Below, piece after piece: positions 17,092 to 26,430 of a stretch of DNA of 64,000 bases (position 1 is the first letter of the stretch; the number at the start of each line of letters is the position of its first letter). Source of the DNA: Colwellia demingiae (lineage in GTDB: Bacteria > Pseudomonadota > Gammaproteobacteria > Enterobacterales > Alteromonadaceae); NCBI RefSeq assembly GCF_007954275.1, contig NZ_VOLT01000002.1:310001-374000 (forward strand), in the 5' to 3' direction. A program made the translations under genes and the position numbers. A model generated the notes under the pieces. It was given only the letters and a program-made list of their open reading frames with translations. It was not told the DNA's origin and searched no databases.

Positions 17092-17635
17092 CAGTATTTT
17101 AGCTCTTCAATGCCACCAGCATAACGACAAGGCATTGAATAACTAGAGTTACCTTAAAGACAATAAGAGAATGACATCTCACCAACTTTCATCCTTACCC
17201 TGTTGTAGCTACTACTTCACAACAGATAACCATTCTAAAATAACTTCAGTACCGCCAACAAACTGTATTTTATTTTGATAATTCGCTAAATACAGCATGA
17301 TATTCAAAATAATTCTAAGCTAATAGCATTATATTCTTAAGCTGTATTTATATTATACAGTGGCTTTTCACATCACCCACAACAAGCGTTTTTACTGAAC
17401 TTTCGTTTCCCAACATATTTTTTCAGTTCGTTTTTTATTCTATTTGTAATGATTACACATCAAATAATTGTAGATAATATACAATATAACGTATATAAGT
17501 GTGTCCGTCATTCAGGGTTATTCGCTTAAGAAATCCCCGCTGCTGACAGGTAAAAATACAAGGGAAGCTAAGTCAGCTTAAAGGACACAACAAAACAATA
17601 ATAATATAAAACAACAATAAAATAGGTAAAACCAA
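17092..17635. other. Intergenic region upstream of the TonB receptor
   Basis: 544 bp with no gene. Visible are a 9-bp inverted repeat with 16-nt loop (TTCAATGCC at 17106-17114, GGCATTGAA at 17131-17139), a very AT-rich middle, and AAGCT/AGCTT arms near 17565-17580. The length and composition suit a regulated promoter with a long leader for the receptor gene, but I could not fix hexamers or a known operator. Confidence 0.5.
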
Positions 17636-20629
17636 ATGATTACATCAAGCTTAAAGGCACGTAAATCTCTCGCTGCTATTGCCGTAGGTACCGCACTAAT
17701 ACTTAATGCCCCTAGCGCATTGGCTATCGACACAGGTACGGTTAAAGGCCATATCATCAGTAATGAAGGCACTGTCCTCAGCAATGCGACCATCACCTTA
17801 AAACATAAAACCAAAGGTTTAGTATTCACGGTTAAAACCAACGATAAAGGTAATTACTCACTGCGTAATGTTCCCGTAGGTGACTATAATATTACCATCA
17901 CAAAAGATGGCTACAACGGCGCAGAAGAACCTAATATCAGCTTGAGAATTGGTCAACCTGTTATTATAGATAGTCAATTACTGTCAAGCTCTGCGACAGC
18001 GCAAGAGATTGAACGCATTGATATTCTCGGTAGTAGTATTCGTCGTGTAGATTTAGCGTCTTCAACTTCAGGTGTTACCTTCAATCAGGAAGAGCTTGAT
18101 AGAATGCCAGTAGATAATGGTTTTGAAAATATTGCTTTATTAGCCCCCGGTACCTCTTCTGCAGGTGGTTCAAATTTTAAGGGTGCTTCTAGCTTTGGAG
18201 GTTCATCTTCTGCGGAAAATGCCTATTACTTAAACGGTCTTAATATCACTAATATTAAAACAGGTTTAGGCGCGTTATCCCTACCATGGGAAGCTATTTC
18301 GCAGACACAAGTTAAAACAGGTGGTGTAAGCCCTGAATTTGGTGGTGCCTTGGGTGGTATTGTTAATGCCGTATCAAAGTCTGGTGATAATGAATTTAAA
18401 TTTGGCGGACAAATACGTATTGATCCCTCTTCAATGCGCGCAAGCCAAGACACTGTTTACCTTGCCAACGGCAATGTTTCTAGTGATGGAGCTACTGGAC
18501 AAGATAGTTACCAATTTACCGAAGCAAGACTTTGGGTAAGTGGTGCCATTATCGAAGATTCACTATTCTTCTATGGTTTATATGAGCCACGTAAAGAAGA
18601 TGAAACATACTCAACACAAACCGTAACGACAGATCGTGTACGAGAATCAGACCGCTGGTTTGCAAAAGCAGATTGGTTTGTTAACGAAAATCACTCTTTT
18701 GGCTTTATGGCGATGAATAATAAACGCACATGGACCAAGAAAAATTACGCCTATGACTCGCAAGCCAATACTGTTGGTGAAAAACTGGGTGTGAACTCAC
18801 CCGGTGAAGATGGCGGTCAATTATATAGCATTAATTATAACGGTTACTTAACGGATAACTTCAGTGTAAACGCAGTGATTGGTCGTGTGGTTGAGGAAGT
18901 TAATACTATTCCTGGTTCAGCAGCACCAAGTGTCTGGGATGCTACTGATGGCTGGGTGAAATTAAGTAACGACACTGACAGCACTTTAAAAAATGAAGAA
19001 TACACCCGTGACCAAGCACGTATCGATTTCAGCTTAGATCTTGAAGAACATGCAATTAGTTTTGGAGTTGATTATACCAATGTAGCCGTTGATTATTTAG
19101 AGTTCCCTAATGGTGAAGGTGACGCTGCCGCTTGGTGGACAGTATATACTGCCGGCGATGGCAGTGTTTCTGGTGCGCCAGCAGGTGATACCTATATTGA
19201 AAAACGTGTCCGTAATAGATTTACTGATTCTGATGTGAGTCAACTAGCCTTTTATGTAAACGACTCATGGCAAGCAACTGACAATTTAGTATTAAACATG
19301 GGTGTACGTTATACCCAATCTGAAAATACCATGAACAGTGGTGAAGCTTATGTTGATTTTGATAGTCAAATAGCACCGCGCTTACAAGCCATCTATGACT
19401 TATCTGGTGATGGAAGTTCAAAAGTTTATGCCACTTATGGCCGTTTCTTTCAGCCAGTATCAGCTAACATGAACATTACTCAAGGTAGTTCAGCAACAGA
19501 CGTACGTGATTATTACCGCACAGACCAACTAGACAACGATGGTTATCCCGCTTTACTGGCTGACGGTTCTCCTAGCCATGGCTCAGCATATCGCGAGACT
19601 GATATTCGTCAAGACAGCACTAACTTAGCAGCTGGTGGTATTGCTTCGACTACGTTAGAGCCTATGTACTCAGATGAGATCACCGTAGGCTTTCAGCAAG
19701 AAGTATTTGATACCATGACTTTTGGTACACGCGTTATTTGGCGTGAACTTGGCCGTGGTGTAGAAGATAGTGATATCCAATCACCGCTGAATAAGAAACT
19801 GGCTGAACTTGGGTATAATGATGTCGGTGGTACATGGTTCTTACACAACCCGGGTGAAAGCTTAACGATTGAACAAGATTTTGATGGTAATCCTGATAAT
19901 GGCGTTGAAGCAGTAACTTTATCTGCTGAGGAAATGATGTTGCCTAAGATGGAACGTCATTATGCTGCAATGGAATTCACCCTTGATGGTTCGATCACGG
20001 ATAGCTTCCGCATTAACTCTTCTTACACTTACTCTAAAAACTGGGGTAATACAGAAGGTCTAGTTAAAACAGATAATAACCAAGCAGATCCAGGTTGGAC
20101 AACTTCATACGATTACGGAGATGTTATGGACCACGGCTATGGCTTGTTACCAAACGATCACACCCATGTATTTAAATTTAACGGTAGTTACGACATTACT
20201 GAAAACTTAATTTTTGGTTTCGTTTCGAGTATCAGTTCTGGTCGTCCACAAAGTTACCTTGGCCGTCATCCAACAGGCGTAGATAGCTGTGCTGCTGGTA
20301 ATGTATGGGAAGCGTGTTATGGCAATTCTGGTCATGAGAGCTTTTACGATGAAAACGAACAACCGGCTAAGCGTGGTTCAAAAGGTAACCTTGATTGGGT
20401 TACTAATGTCGACTTATCATTAACTTATATTACTGAAGTAATGGAGGGTGATTTATCATTCAAAGCAACAGTTTATAATGTATTTGATAGCGATTCAGCG
20501 ACCAATATTAATGAAACAAGAACGTCCCTTAATGATGATGGTAACTTAGTTAAAAATGCAGATTACGGAAGTATTACTGATCGTCAAACAGAACGTTATG
20601 TATCATTTGTTGCCCGTTACGAGTTTTAA
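17636..20629 (+). CDS. TonB-dependent outer-membrane receptor, Oar-like, with carboxypeptidase-regulatory N-domain
   Basis: 997 residues. A signal peptide (about 1-30, ending ALA) leads to a carboxypeptidase-regulatory-like fold (about 34-105, GTVKGHIISNEG to SLRIGQP), a plug (about 125-240: ILGSSIRR, LALLAPG-like NIALLAPG, YYLNGLNITN) and a 22-strand barrel ending in ERYVSFVARYEF with the terminal Phe required by BamA. This layout is that of Oar/SusC-like receptors for peptides, saccharides or other large ligands. The ligand is unknown, and no TonB-ExbBD, SusD or degradative cluster is adjacent. A clear terminator follows. Confidence 0.92.
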   Translation: MITSSLKARKSLAAIAVGTALILNAPSALAIDTGTVKGHIISNEGTVLSNATITLKHKTKGLVFTVKTNDKGNYSLRNVPVGDYNITITKDGYNGAEEPNISLRIGQPVIIDSQLLSSSATAQEIERIDILGSSIRRVDLASSTSGVTFNQEELDRMPVDNGFENIALLAPGTSSAGGSNFKGASSFGGSSSAENAYYLNGLNITNIKTGLGALSLPWEAISQTQVKTGGVSPEFGGALGGIVNAVSKSGDNEFKFGGQIRIDPSSMRASQDTVYLANGNVSSDGATGQDSYQFTEARLWVSGAIIEDSLFFYGLYEPRKEDETYSTQTVTTDRVRESDRWFAKADWFVNENHSFGFMAMNNKRTWTKKNYAYDSQANTVGEKLGVNSPGEDGGQLYSINYNGYLTDNFSVNAVIGRVVEEVNTIPGSAAPSVWDATDGWVKLSNDTDSTLKNEEYTRDQARIDFSLDLEEHAISFGVDYTNVAVDYLEFPNGEGDAAAWWTVYTAGDGSVSGAPAGDTYIEKRVRNRFTDSDVSQLAFYVNDSWQATDNLVLNMGVRYTQSENTMNSGEAYVDFDSQIAPRLQAIYDLSGDGSSKVYATYGRFFQPVSANMNITQGSSATDVRDYYRTDQLDNDGYPALLADGSPSHGSAYRETDIRQDSTNLAAGGIASTTLEPMYSDEITVGFQQEVFDTMTFGTRVIWRELGRGVEDSDIQSPLNKKLAELGYNDVGGTWFLHNPGESLTIEQDFDGNPDNGVEAVTLSAEEMMLPKMERHYAAMEFTLDGSITDSFRINSSYTYSKNWGNTEGLVKTDNNQADPGWTTSYDYGDVMDHGYGLLPNDHTHVFKFNGSYDITENLIFGFVSSISSGRPQSYLGRHPTGVDSCAAGNVWEACYGNSGHESFYDENEQPAKRGSKGNLDWVTNVDLSLTYITEVMEGDLSFKATVYNVFDSDSATNINETRTSLNDDGNLVKNADYGSITDRQTERYVSFVARYEF

Positions 20630-20676
20630 TATTTACTGTTTAAGCAGCTAATATGTCGCTGCAGCTAAGATTCAAG

Positions 20677-20700
20677 CCGCTCTTTTAGAGCGGTTTTTTT
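20677..20700 (+). terminator. Terminator of the TonB receptor gene
   Basis: CCGCTC (20677-20682) pairs with GAGCGG (20688-20693), a 5-nt loop, followed by TTTTTTT. It is 47 nt past the stop. Confidence 0.9.
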
Positions 20701-20829
20701 ATCGCTCAACCTTAAGTATTATGCGTACTTTCCTTACCGAGTCAAAGCCAACCAATAAAGCTGTACATAAAACCAGTAAACGCATTATACTTAAGTCTTT
20801 GTTGTTAATAACTAACACTTGGACATGGC

Positions 20830-22779
20830 TTGAAACTCTATATTGCCGAAAAACCGAGTTTAGGTCGCGCTATTGCTGCCGCATTACCTAAACCACAAAA
20901 AAACCATAAAACACATATTGAGCTCGCTAACGGTGATGTGGTCAGTTGGTGTATCGGACACATCTTGGCGCAAGCAGACCCTGAAGATTATGATGCCGAA
21001 TTAAAAAAATGGCGCATGGAAAGTTTGCCAATAGTGCCACAGCAATGGCAATTAAAACCCATTCCCCGTACTCGTGCACAACTGACAGTACTAAGAAAGT
21101 TGGTAAAACAAGCTGATGAAATTATTCACGCTGGCGATCCCGATAGAGAAGGTCAATTACTCGTAGATGAAGTAATTGATTACTTTAAATTATCAAAAAC
21201 CAAAAAAGCTAACATTAAGCGCCTGCTGATCAGCGATTTAAACTTACCTGCCGTTAAGCGAGCACTTACGTCACTAAAACCTAATAGTGATTTTATGCCG
21301 TTATCTATTTCTGCTTTAGCTCGTTCTCGCGCTGATTGGCTTTATGGTATTAACCTTACCCGTGCTTATACCTTACAAGGGCAAAAAACCGGTTATAACT
21401 CAGTATTATCGGTAGGTCGTGTGCAAACACCTTTGTTAGGTTTAGTGGTTAGACGTGAGCAAGAAATATCAGAATTTGTCAGTAAGCCTTTCTTCCAAGT
21501 GCAGGCCCATATTGCGCTAACTGCAAATGAAGCCGTCGCTTTTACCGCCAAATGGCAGCCAAGTGAAAACTGTCAACCATATTGCGATGAAGAAGGTCGG
21601 GTTTTGGTAAAAGCATTAGCTGAAAATGTCGTTAAACGCATTACTAACCAACCCGCAAAAATCAGTAATATTGACAGTAACGAAAAACAACAAGCCGCCC
21701 CATTACCCTTTAATTTATCACAATTACAAATTAGTGCTGCTAAGCAGTTTTCTATGAATGCCAAGCTTGTGCTTGATGTGTGTCAGGCTTTGTATGAAAG
21801 ACATAAGTTAATTACCTACCCACGCTCAGATTGTCGTTATTTACCTAAAGAGCAATTAAAGCAAGCAAGTGGCATTGTTAATACACTCGCCAAATCATCA
21901 TTACCTTGTAATAAACCCGCTCAAGGGGCAAATACTTCTTTAGTAAGTAAGGCATGGAACGATAAAAAAATAACCGCCCATCATGCGATTATCCCTACCG
22001 AGAAATCACCTGAAAACATCAACTTAAATACCTTTGAAAAAAATGTCTATTTACTTATTGTACGTCAGTATTTAGTACAGTTTTATCCTGCCTATATTTA
22101 TCAGCAAACCAAAGTGAATTTGTTGATTGCTGGCGGACACTTTGTAAGCCAAGCAAAAACAGAGAAACAACTGGGCTGGCAAGTATTATTCCCAAAAAGT
22201 AATAAAACGAAAAACCAAAACAAGTTAGAACATGGGCAAGAACAAGAGCAAACATTGCCTCCTTTAACAAAAGGGCAACTATTACATTGCCAACAAGGCG
22301 AATTAATAGAAAAACACACCTCACCACCGCAATCTTTTACTGATGCAACGCTGCTCGGTGCAATGACCGGAATTTCGCGTTACGTCAATGACGCGGCCAT
22401 TAAAAAAGTACTGAAAGAAACTGATGGTCTAGGTACAGACGCTACTCGCGCCGGCATTATTGATTTACTTTTTAAACGTGATTTTTTACAACGTCAAGGC
22501 AAAGCAATAACCGCAACTGAGGTTGGTGTTGCGTTAATCAACGCCCTACCCACCATGGCTACTTTGCCAGATATGACAGCACAATGGGAAGCAACTCTCA
22601 CAGCAATCAGTGAGAAAAATGCCAACTATCTAAGCTTTATGCAACCATTAACAATTATTGTCAATGAGATGGTGCAAGGTGCCAGTCAGCAATCTTTTTC
22701 TGGTTTACCTAAGGTTGCTTTTAAACCTAAGCGCGGCAAAAGAACCTTTCAGAAGAAGCCCGTAAAAAAAGCAAGTTAG
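20830..22779 (+). CDS. topB: DNA topoisomerase III
   Basis: Type IA topoisomerase that decatenates DNA and unlinks recombination and replication intermediates. 649 residues, near the E. coli length. The Toprim domain opens KLYIAEKPSLGRAIA and has the metal motif DPDREGQ; the catalytic tyrosine is Tyr330 in YPRSDCRY, matching E. coli Tyr328; GLGTDATRAG follows at about 535. The start is TTG at 20830, because the nearby ATG at 20825 runs straight into a stop. The last ~20 residues are Lys/Arg-rich, probably for DNA binding. It is monocistronic. Confidence 0.97.
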   Translation: MKLYIAEKPSLGRAIAAALPKPQKNHKTHIELANGDVVSWCIGHILAQADPEDYDAELKKWRMESLPIVPQQWQLKPIPRTRAQLTVLRKLVKQADEIIHAGDPDREGQLLVDEVIDYFKLSKTKKANIKRLLISDLNLPAVKRALTSLKPNSDFMPLSISALARSRADWLYGINLTRAYTLQGQKTGYNSVLSVGRVQTPLLGLVVRREQEISEFVSKPFFQVQAHIALTANEAVAFTAKWQPSENCQPYCDEEGRVLVKALAENVVKRITNQPAKISNIDSNEKQQAAPLPFNLSQLQISAAKQFSMNAKLVLDVCQALYERHKLITYPRSDCRYLPKEQLKQASGIVNTLAKSSLPCNKPAQGANTSLVSKAWNDKKITAHHAIIPTEKSPENINLNTFEKNVYLLIVRQYLVQFYPAYIYQQTKVNLLIAGGHFVSQAKTEKQLGWQVLFPKSNKTKNQNKLEHGQEQEQTLPPLTKGQLLHCQQGELIEKHTSPPQSFTDATLLGAMTGISRYVNDAAIKKVLKETDGLGTDATRAGIIDLLFKRDFLQRQGKAITATEVGVALINALPTMATLPDMTAQWEATLTAISEKNANYLSFMQPLTIIVNEMVQGASQQSFSGLPKVAFKPKRGKRTFQKKPVKKAS

Positions 22780-22934
22780 CATCAAGAGACTTGTCTGAAG
22801 TCAGACTGTAAAAAGGTAGGTAATCTCAAACAACCTTAAGAGATAGGAAGATGTCAGTGCTATTATTCTGAGGAAAGTTTACGTGTCATTAGCTTGCCTA
22901 TTGCAAGTCAATTTACCGCTGCCGTAAGTCAGAC

Positions 22935-23357
22935 TTAACGTAAACTACTTTTTAATGCGCCAAGTAATGCCATATAAATTGGATCACAAAACTCAGTTAC
23001 AGCATTTTCATTATCGGAAGTGAAACTAGAGCTCCATTCAACCAACACACCCGTGCTACTTTCAGACAAATTAACCATACCTAGATAGTTATCTACCGCT
23101 GACTTAGCAATAGCATCTGGTCCATCATCAATGGAATAGGTAAAAGTATAATTACTTGTATCTAGTGTTACTAAGGTTTCGTGAATTGCATCATTTAGAA
23201 TGCGCTTAGCGCCCACTTCAGTGCCACTAGCAGGACCTACTTTAACTAAAGAGGTGATCACTCCTTCCGCCCACGACATATCATGAAAGTTGCCTATTTG
23301 TTGCCAAACTGCTTCAATTGACGCGTCTATGACTATATTGTTGTAACATCTACCCAT
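22935..23357 (-). CDS. SRPBCC (START-like/polyketide cyclase) family protein
   Basis: 140 residues from the ATG at 23355-23357, with CAGGTG upstream; an earlier start would add eight residues. The beta-strand/helix pattern, the opening SIEAVWQQIGNFHDMSWAEG and the central YTFTYSIDDGP strand fit small Bet v 1-like hydrophobic-ligand-binding proteins. No catalytic residue or ligand can be named. It stands alone between topB (convergent) and the K+ channel gene (divergent). Confidence 0.78.
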   Translation of the reverse strand: MGRCYNNIVIDASIEAVWQQIGNFHDMSWAEGVITSLVKVGPASGTEVGAKRILNDAIHETLVTLDTSNYTFTYSIDDGPDAIAKSAVDNYLGMVNLSESSTGVLVEWSSSFTSDNENAVTEFCDPIYMALLGALKSSLR

Positions 23358-23559
23358 GAGTGACACCTGATTGTAAAACATGAAATATACAGTTAAGTTT
23401 ATGTCATCACAGTAAAATTGCCAAATAACAGGAAACTAATAGTACACAGTACGACCTGTCTATAATCTATAGTGCTGATTATCCCCAAGCAAACACTTTT
23501 CTATCGTCCCAGATTGTAATATCATCGAAAATATTCTGAGTAAAAGCAAAGAGAGCAAG

Positions 23560-24045
23560 ATGATTATTCTGCAAAACGCCATGGAAAAAAGTAACTTATA
23601 TAAAGTTGATGAATTTGGCGTTAAAAATTACAACTATGGCATATTAGCAATACTTTCCTTCGTCCTATTTGCATTTATTAATATCAGCTTAGGTTATGTC
23701 ACCTTTGTAGCAGAAACCGCCGTAGAGGGATCACCCGTAAAGAATTATGCTGATGCTTTTTGGCTGATGCTGATGTCATCAACCACCATCGGCTTTGGTG
23801 ATGTCTATCCAATTACGTTAGAGGGTCGTATTGCTGTTTTTACTATGTTCATTTTAGGTGTCGGCATATTAGGTGGTGTAGGCGCTGTTTTTGCCAATAA
23901 GATTTTTGGCTTTGCTGATACCAATATAAAAAATCGAGAACTTAGACAGCAAAATGAAGAAATCCTGTTACAAAATGATAAGATTTATCAAAAATTAACC
24001 GCATTAGAAGATAAGTTAGAAGCGTTTAATAAAGAGACAAGATAA
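23560..24045 (+). CDS. Two-TM potassium channel family protein
   Basis: 161 residues. TM1 (about 26-50), a pore loop with selectivity filter TTIGFGD (75-81) and TM2 (about 92-116) make a minimal KcsA-like K+ channel that should form tetramers. The C-terminal 45 residues are a charged heptad-like helix (RQQNEEILLQNDKIYQK), probably a coiled coil; no RCK or cyclic-nucleotide domain is present. Just 3 nt separate it from gltS, so the two are surely co-transcribed. GAGAG precedes the ATG. What gates it is unknown. Confidence 0.9.
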   Translation: MIILQNAMEKSNLYKVDEFGVKNYNYGILAILSFVLFAFINISLGYVTFVAETAVEGSPVKNYADAFWLMLMSSTTIGFGDVYPITLEGRIAVFTMFILGVGILGGVGAVFANKIFGFADTNIKNRELRQQNEEILLQNDKIYQKLTALEDKLEAFNKETR

Positions 24046-24048
24046 TCC

Positions 24049-25239
24049 ATGGAACTTGATGCAAGACAAACGTTAATTTTGGCGGTAATGGTCCTCTTTT
24101 TAGGACGATTATTAAATAATAAAATAACTTTTTTGCAACAGTACAATATTCCAGAGCCTGTCACTGGAGGTATTGTTGCCTCAATTTTCTTTAGCGTTAT
24201 TTATTTCATTTTTGATCAAAGCATCGATTTCTCTTTAAAACAACGAGATATATTACTAGTTGTTTTTTTCACCTGTGTTGGCTTGTCTGCAAAATTCTCC
24301 ACCTTAATGCAAGGGGGAAAGGCACTAGTCACTTTACTTTTTATGGCCGTTTTTTACTTATTTATTCAAAATTTCACTGGTATCGCAGTCACAATGGCTA
24401 CCGACTTAGCAACGCCTGTCGGTGTATTAGGCAGCTCTATATCTCTCAGTGGTGGACATGGAACTGCTATTGCTTGGGCTCCTACCTTTGTTAGTGATTT
24501 TGGTATTAAAAATGCGACGGAAATAGGTATCGCGTGTGCCACCTTTGGCTTAGTTTTGGGGGGAATATGTGGTGGACCAATCGCCGGCTATTTAATAAAA
24601 CGTCATAAACTTAGCTCAAGTTGCCAAGAACACCTTTCTGTTGGAACTAAAAACGAACAAGAAAAAATAACAGTTCATAGTGTTTATAGCGTGTTATTAA
24701 TTTTATGTATTGCCGTTGGTATAGGTTTACACTTACATCAATTAATTGACAGCTTCGGTATTAATTTACCTATTTTTGTTCCTTGCTTATTTGGCGGTAT
24801 TATTCTTACCAATACGATACCTTTAGTTTGGAAAAAGTTACCTTGGCCAACAGGAACACCCACATTAGCGTTAATTTCTGATTTTTGTTTGGGGTTATTT
24901 TTGGCCATGTCTTTAATGAGCTTGCAACTATGGACACTCATCGATCTCGCTTTACCAATTTTATTACTACTAGCCGCGCAAGTTATTATGGTTTTATTAT
25001 TCATCATCTTTGTGGTGTTTAGAGTATTAGGCAAAAATTACGATGCAGCCATTATGGCTTCGGGTTATGCAGGGTTAGCGTTGGGAGCAACACCTACAGC
25101 CATTGCTAATATGACCGCAGTGACAAAAAAGTATGGGGCTTCACCGCAGGCATTTATCGTTGTACCACTCATTGGTGCTTTCTTTATTGATATAGCTAAT
25201 GCGTTTGTTATCCAAATTTTTCTTGGCTGGCTGAGTTAA
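24049..25239 (+). CDS. gltS: Sodium/glutamate symporter
   Basis: 396 residues with 10-12 membrane helices, close to E. coli GltS (401). The family motif is intact in two places: GSSISLSGGHGTAIAW (about 128-143) in the first half and GYAGLALGATPTAIANM (about 344-360) in the second, the two re-entrant hairpins that bind Na+ and glutamate. It imports glutamate with Na+. It starts 3 nt after a K+ channel gene, an arrangement that suggests linked handling of glutamate and its counter-ion K+. Confidence 0.95.
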   Translation: MELDARQTLILAVMVLFLGRLLNNKITFLQQYNIPEPVTGGIVASIFFSVIYFIFDQSIDFSLKQRDILLVVFFTCVGLSAKFSTLMQGGKALVTLLFMAVFYLFIQNFTGIAVTMATDLATPVGVLGSSISLSGGHGTAIAWAPTFVSDFGIKNATEIGIACATFGLVLGGICGGPIAGYLIKRHKLSSSCQEHLSVGTKNEQEKITVHSVYSVLLILCIAVGIGLHLHQLIDSFGINLPIFVPCLFGGIILTNTIPLVWKKLPWPTGTPTLALISDFCLGLFLAMSLMSLQLWTLIDLALPILLLLAAQVIMVLLFIIFVVFRVLGKNYDAAIMASGYAGLALGATPTAIANMTAVTKKYGASPQAFIVVPLIGAFFIDIANAFVIQIFLGWLS

Positions 25240-25483
25240 TAAATTAACCCCTTTAGGCAGAGTATTTACAGCTAGGTATAAAATTTTCCTTTAGGATATT
25301 TTCTTAGTAAAATGTTTAGACTTAATTGTTCAAGATTACTAACAGAAATAGTGCAATTTCAAGACTCTCTTATACGAGGTATGACCCTCTAAAAACCAGA
25401 GAAAACGCCAGCCTATTGTCTCCATCAAAATAACAAACTATGTTTTACTATCTTCCTTACCCTATCTGATGTATAACAGCGCA

Positions 25484-26341
25484 ATGAAAATTCCAAAGCG
25501 TATATTGCCTCTCGTAGAAGAAGGCTTAATTGATGAAGTGCTCAACCAATTAATGAGTGGTAAAGAAGCCACTGTCTATCGTGTTCGTTGCGGCGATGAA
25601 ATTCGCTGCGCGAAAGTTTATAAAGAAGCGACTCAACGTAGTTTTAAAAAAGCGTCACAGTACACCGAAGGTCGAAAAGGCCGAAGTAGTCGACGTGCTA
25701 GAGCAATGGAGAAAGGCTCTAAGTACGGTAAGAGCCAACAAGAAACAGCTTGGCAAAATGCTGAAGTGGAAGCCTTGTATACTCTGGCTGAACATAATGT
25801 CCGCGTACCTCAGCCTTATGGCTGTTTTGACGGCGTGTTATTGATGGAACTTATCACCGATGAACAAGGTGATGTTGCTCCTCGACTTAACGATATTGTA
25901 ATGCCTGCAGACCAAGCGATGGAAGATCATGCCTTAATGATGATTTATATCATGCGCATGCTCTGTGCTGGTATAGTTCATGGTGATCTATCTGAATTTA
26001 ATGTTTTAGTTGATGCTTATGGTCCCGTGGTTATTGACTTACCTCAAGCAGTTGATGCTTCGGCTAATAACAATGCCAAAGCGATGTTACTGCGCGATGT
26101 CAACAATATCACTACGTATTATGCTCAATTTGTTCCAAATTTAGCATTAACTAGATTTGGTGAAGAAATGTGGGCTTTATATGAAGCAGGTGAATTAAGC
26201 GATACCACTAAATTAACCGGTTTATTTGCTGAAGACACTCAAAGTGCCGATGTAGAGACGATACTAGCCGAAATTCAAGCGGCTTTTGAGCAGGAGCAAG
26301 ACCGACTTGCCTATCTCAAAGAAGCTGCTGAGCAAGATTAA
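25484..26341 (+). CDS. RIO1-like serine/threonine kinase
   Basis: 285 residues from the ATG at 25484; a start five codons earlier is possible, but MKIPKRILPLVEEGLIDEV is the usual opening of this bacterial family. The RIO fold is visible: a P-loop-like GKEATVYRV, Lys in AKVYKE, catalytic HGDLSEFNVLV (Asp about 165 onward) and metal-binding VIDLPQAV. Bacterial members may act as kinases or ATPases, and the target is not known. It ends at a shared 34-bp palindromic terminator. Confidence 0.9.
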   Translation: MKIPKRILPLVEEGLIDEVLNQLMSGKEATVYRVRCGDEIRCAKVYKEATQRSFKKASQYTEGRKGRSSRRARAMEKGSKYGKSQQETAWQNAEVEALYTLAEHNVRVPQPYGCFDGVLLMELITDEQGDVAPRLNDIVMPADQAMEDHALMMIYIMRMLCAGIVHGDLSEFNVLVDAYGPVVIDLPQAVDASANNNAKAMLLRDVNNITTYYAQFVPNLALTRFGEEMWALYEAGELSDTTKLTGLFAEDTQSADVETILAEIQAAFEQEQDRLAYLKEAAEQD

Positions 26342-26390
26342 CTTAATCCTCTCTTCCGATAGTCCTTATTTTTAATCATTCCTTAAATGA

Positions 26391-26426
26391 AAAAGGCACA
26401 TTAACTTAAGTTAATGTGCCTTTTTT
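26391..26426. terminator. Bidirectional terminator (34-bp perfect palindrome)
   Basis: Arms 26391-26407 and 26408-26424 are exact reverse complements, beginning AAAAGGCAC and ending GTGCCTTTT, with T-runs on both strands. It lies 49 nt past the RIO kinase stop and 5 nt past the S9 peptidase stop, serving both convergent genes. Confidence 0.93.
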
Positions 26427-26430
26427 GTCA

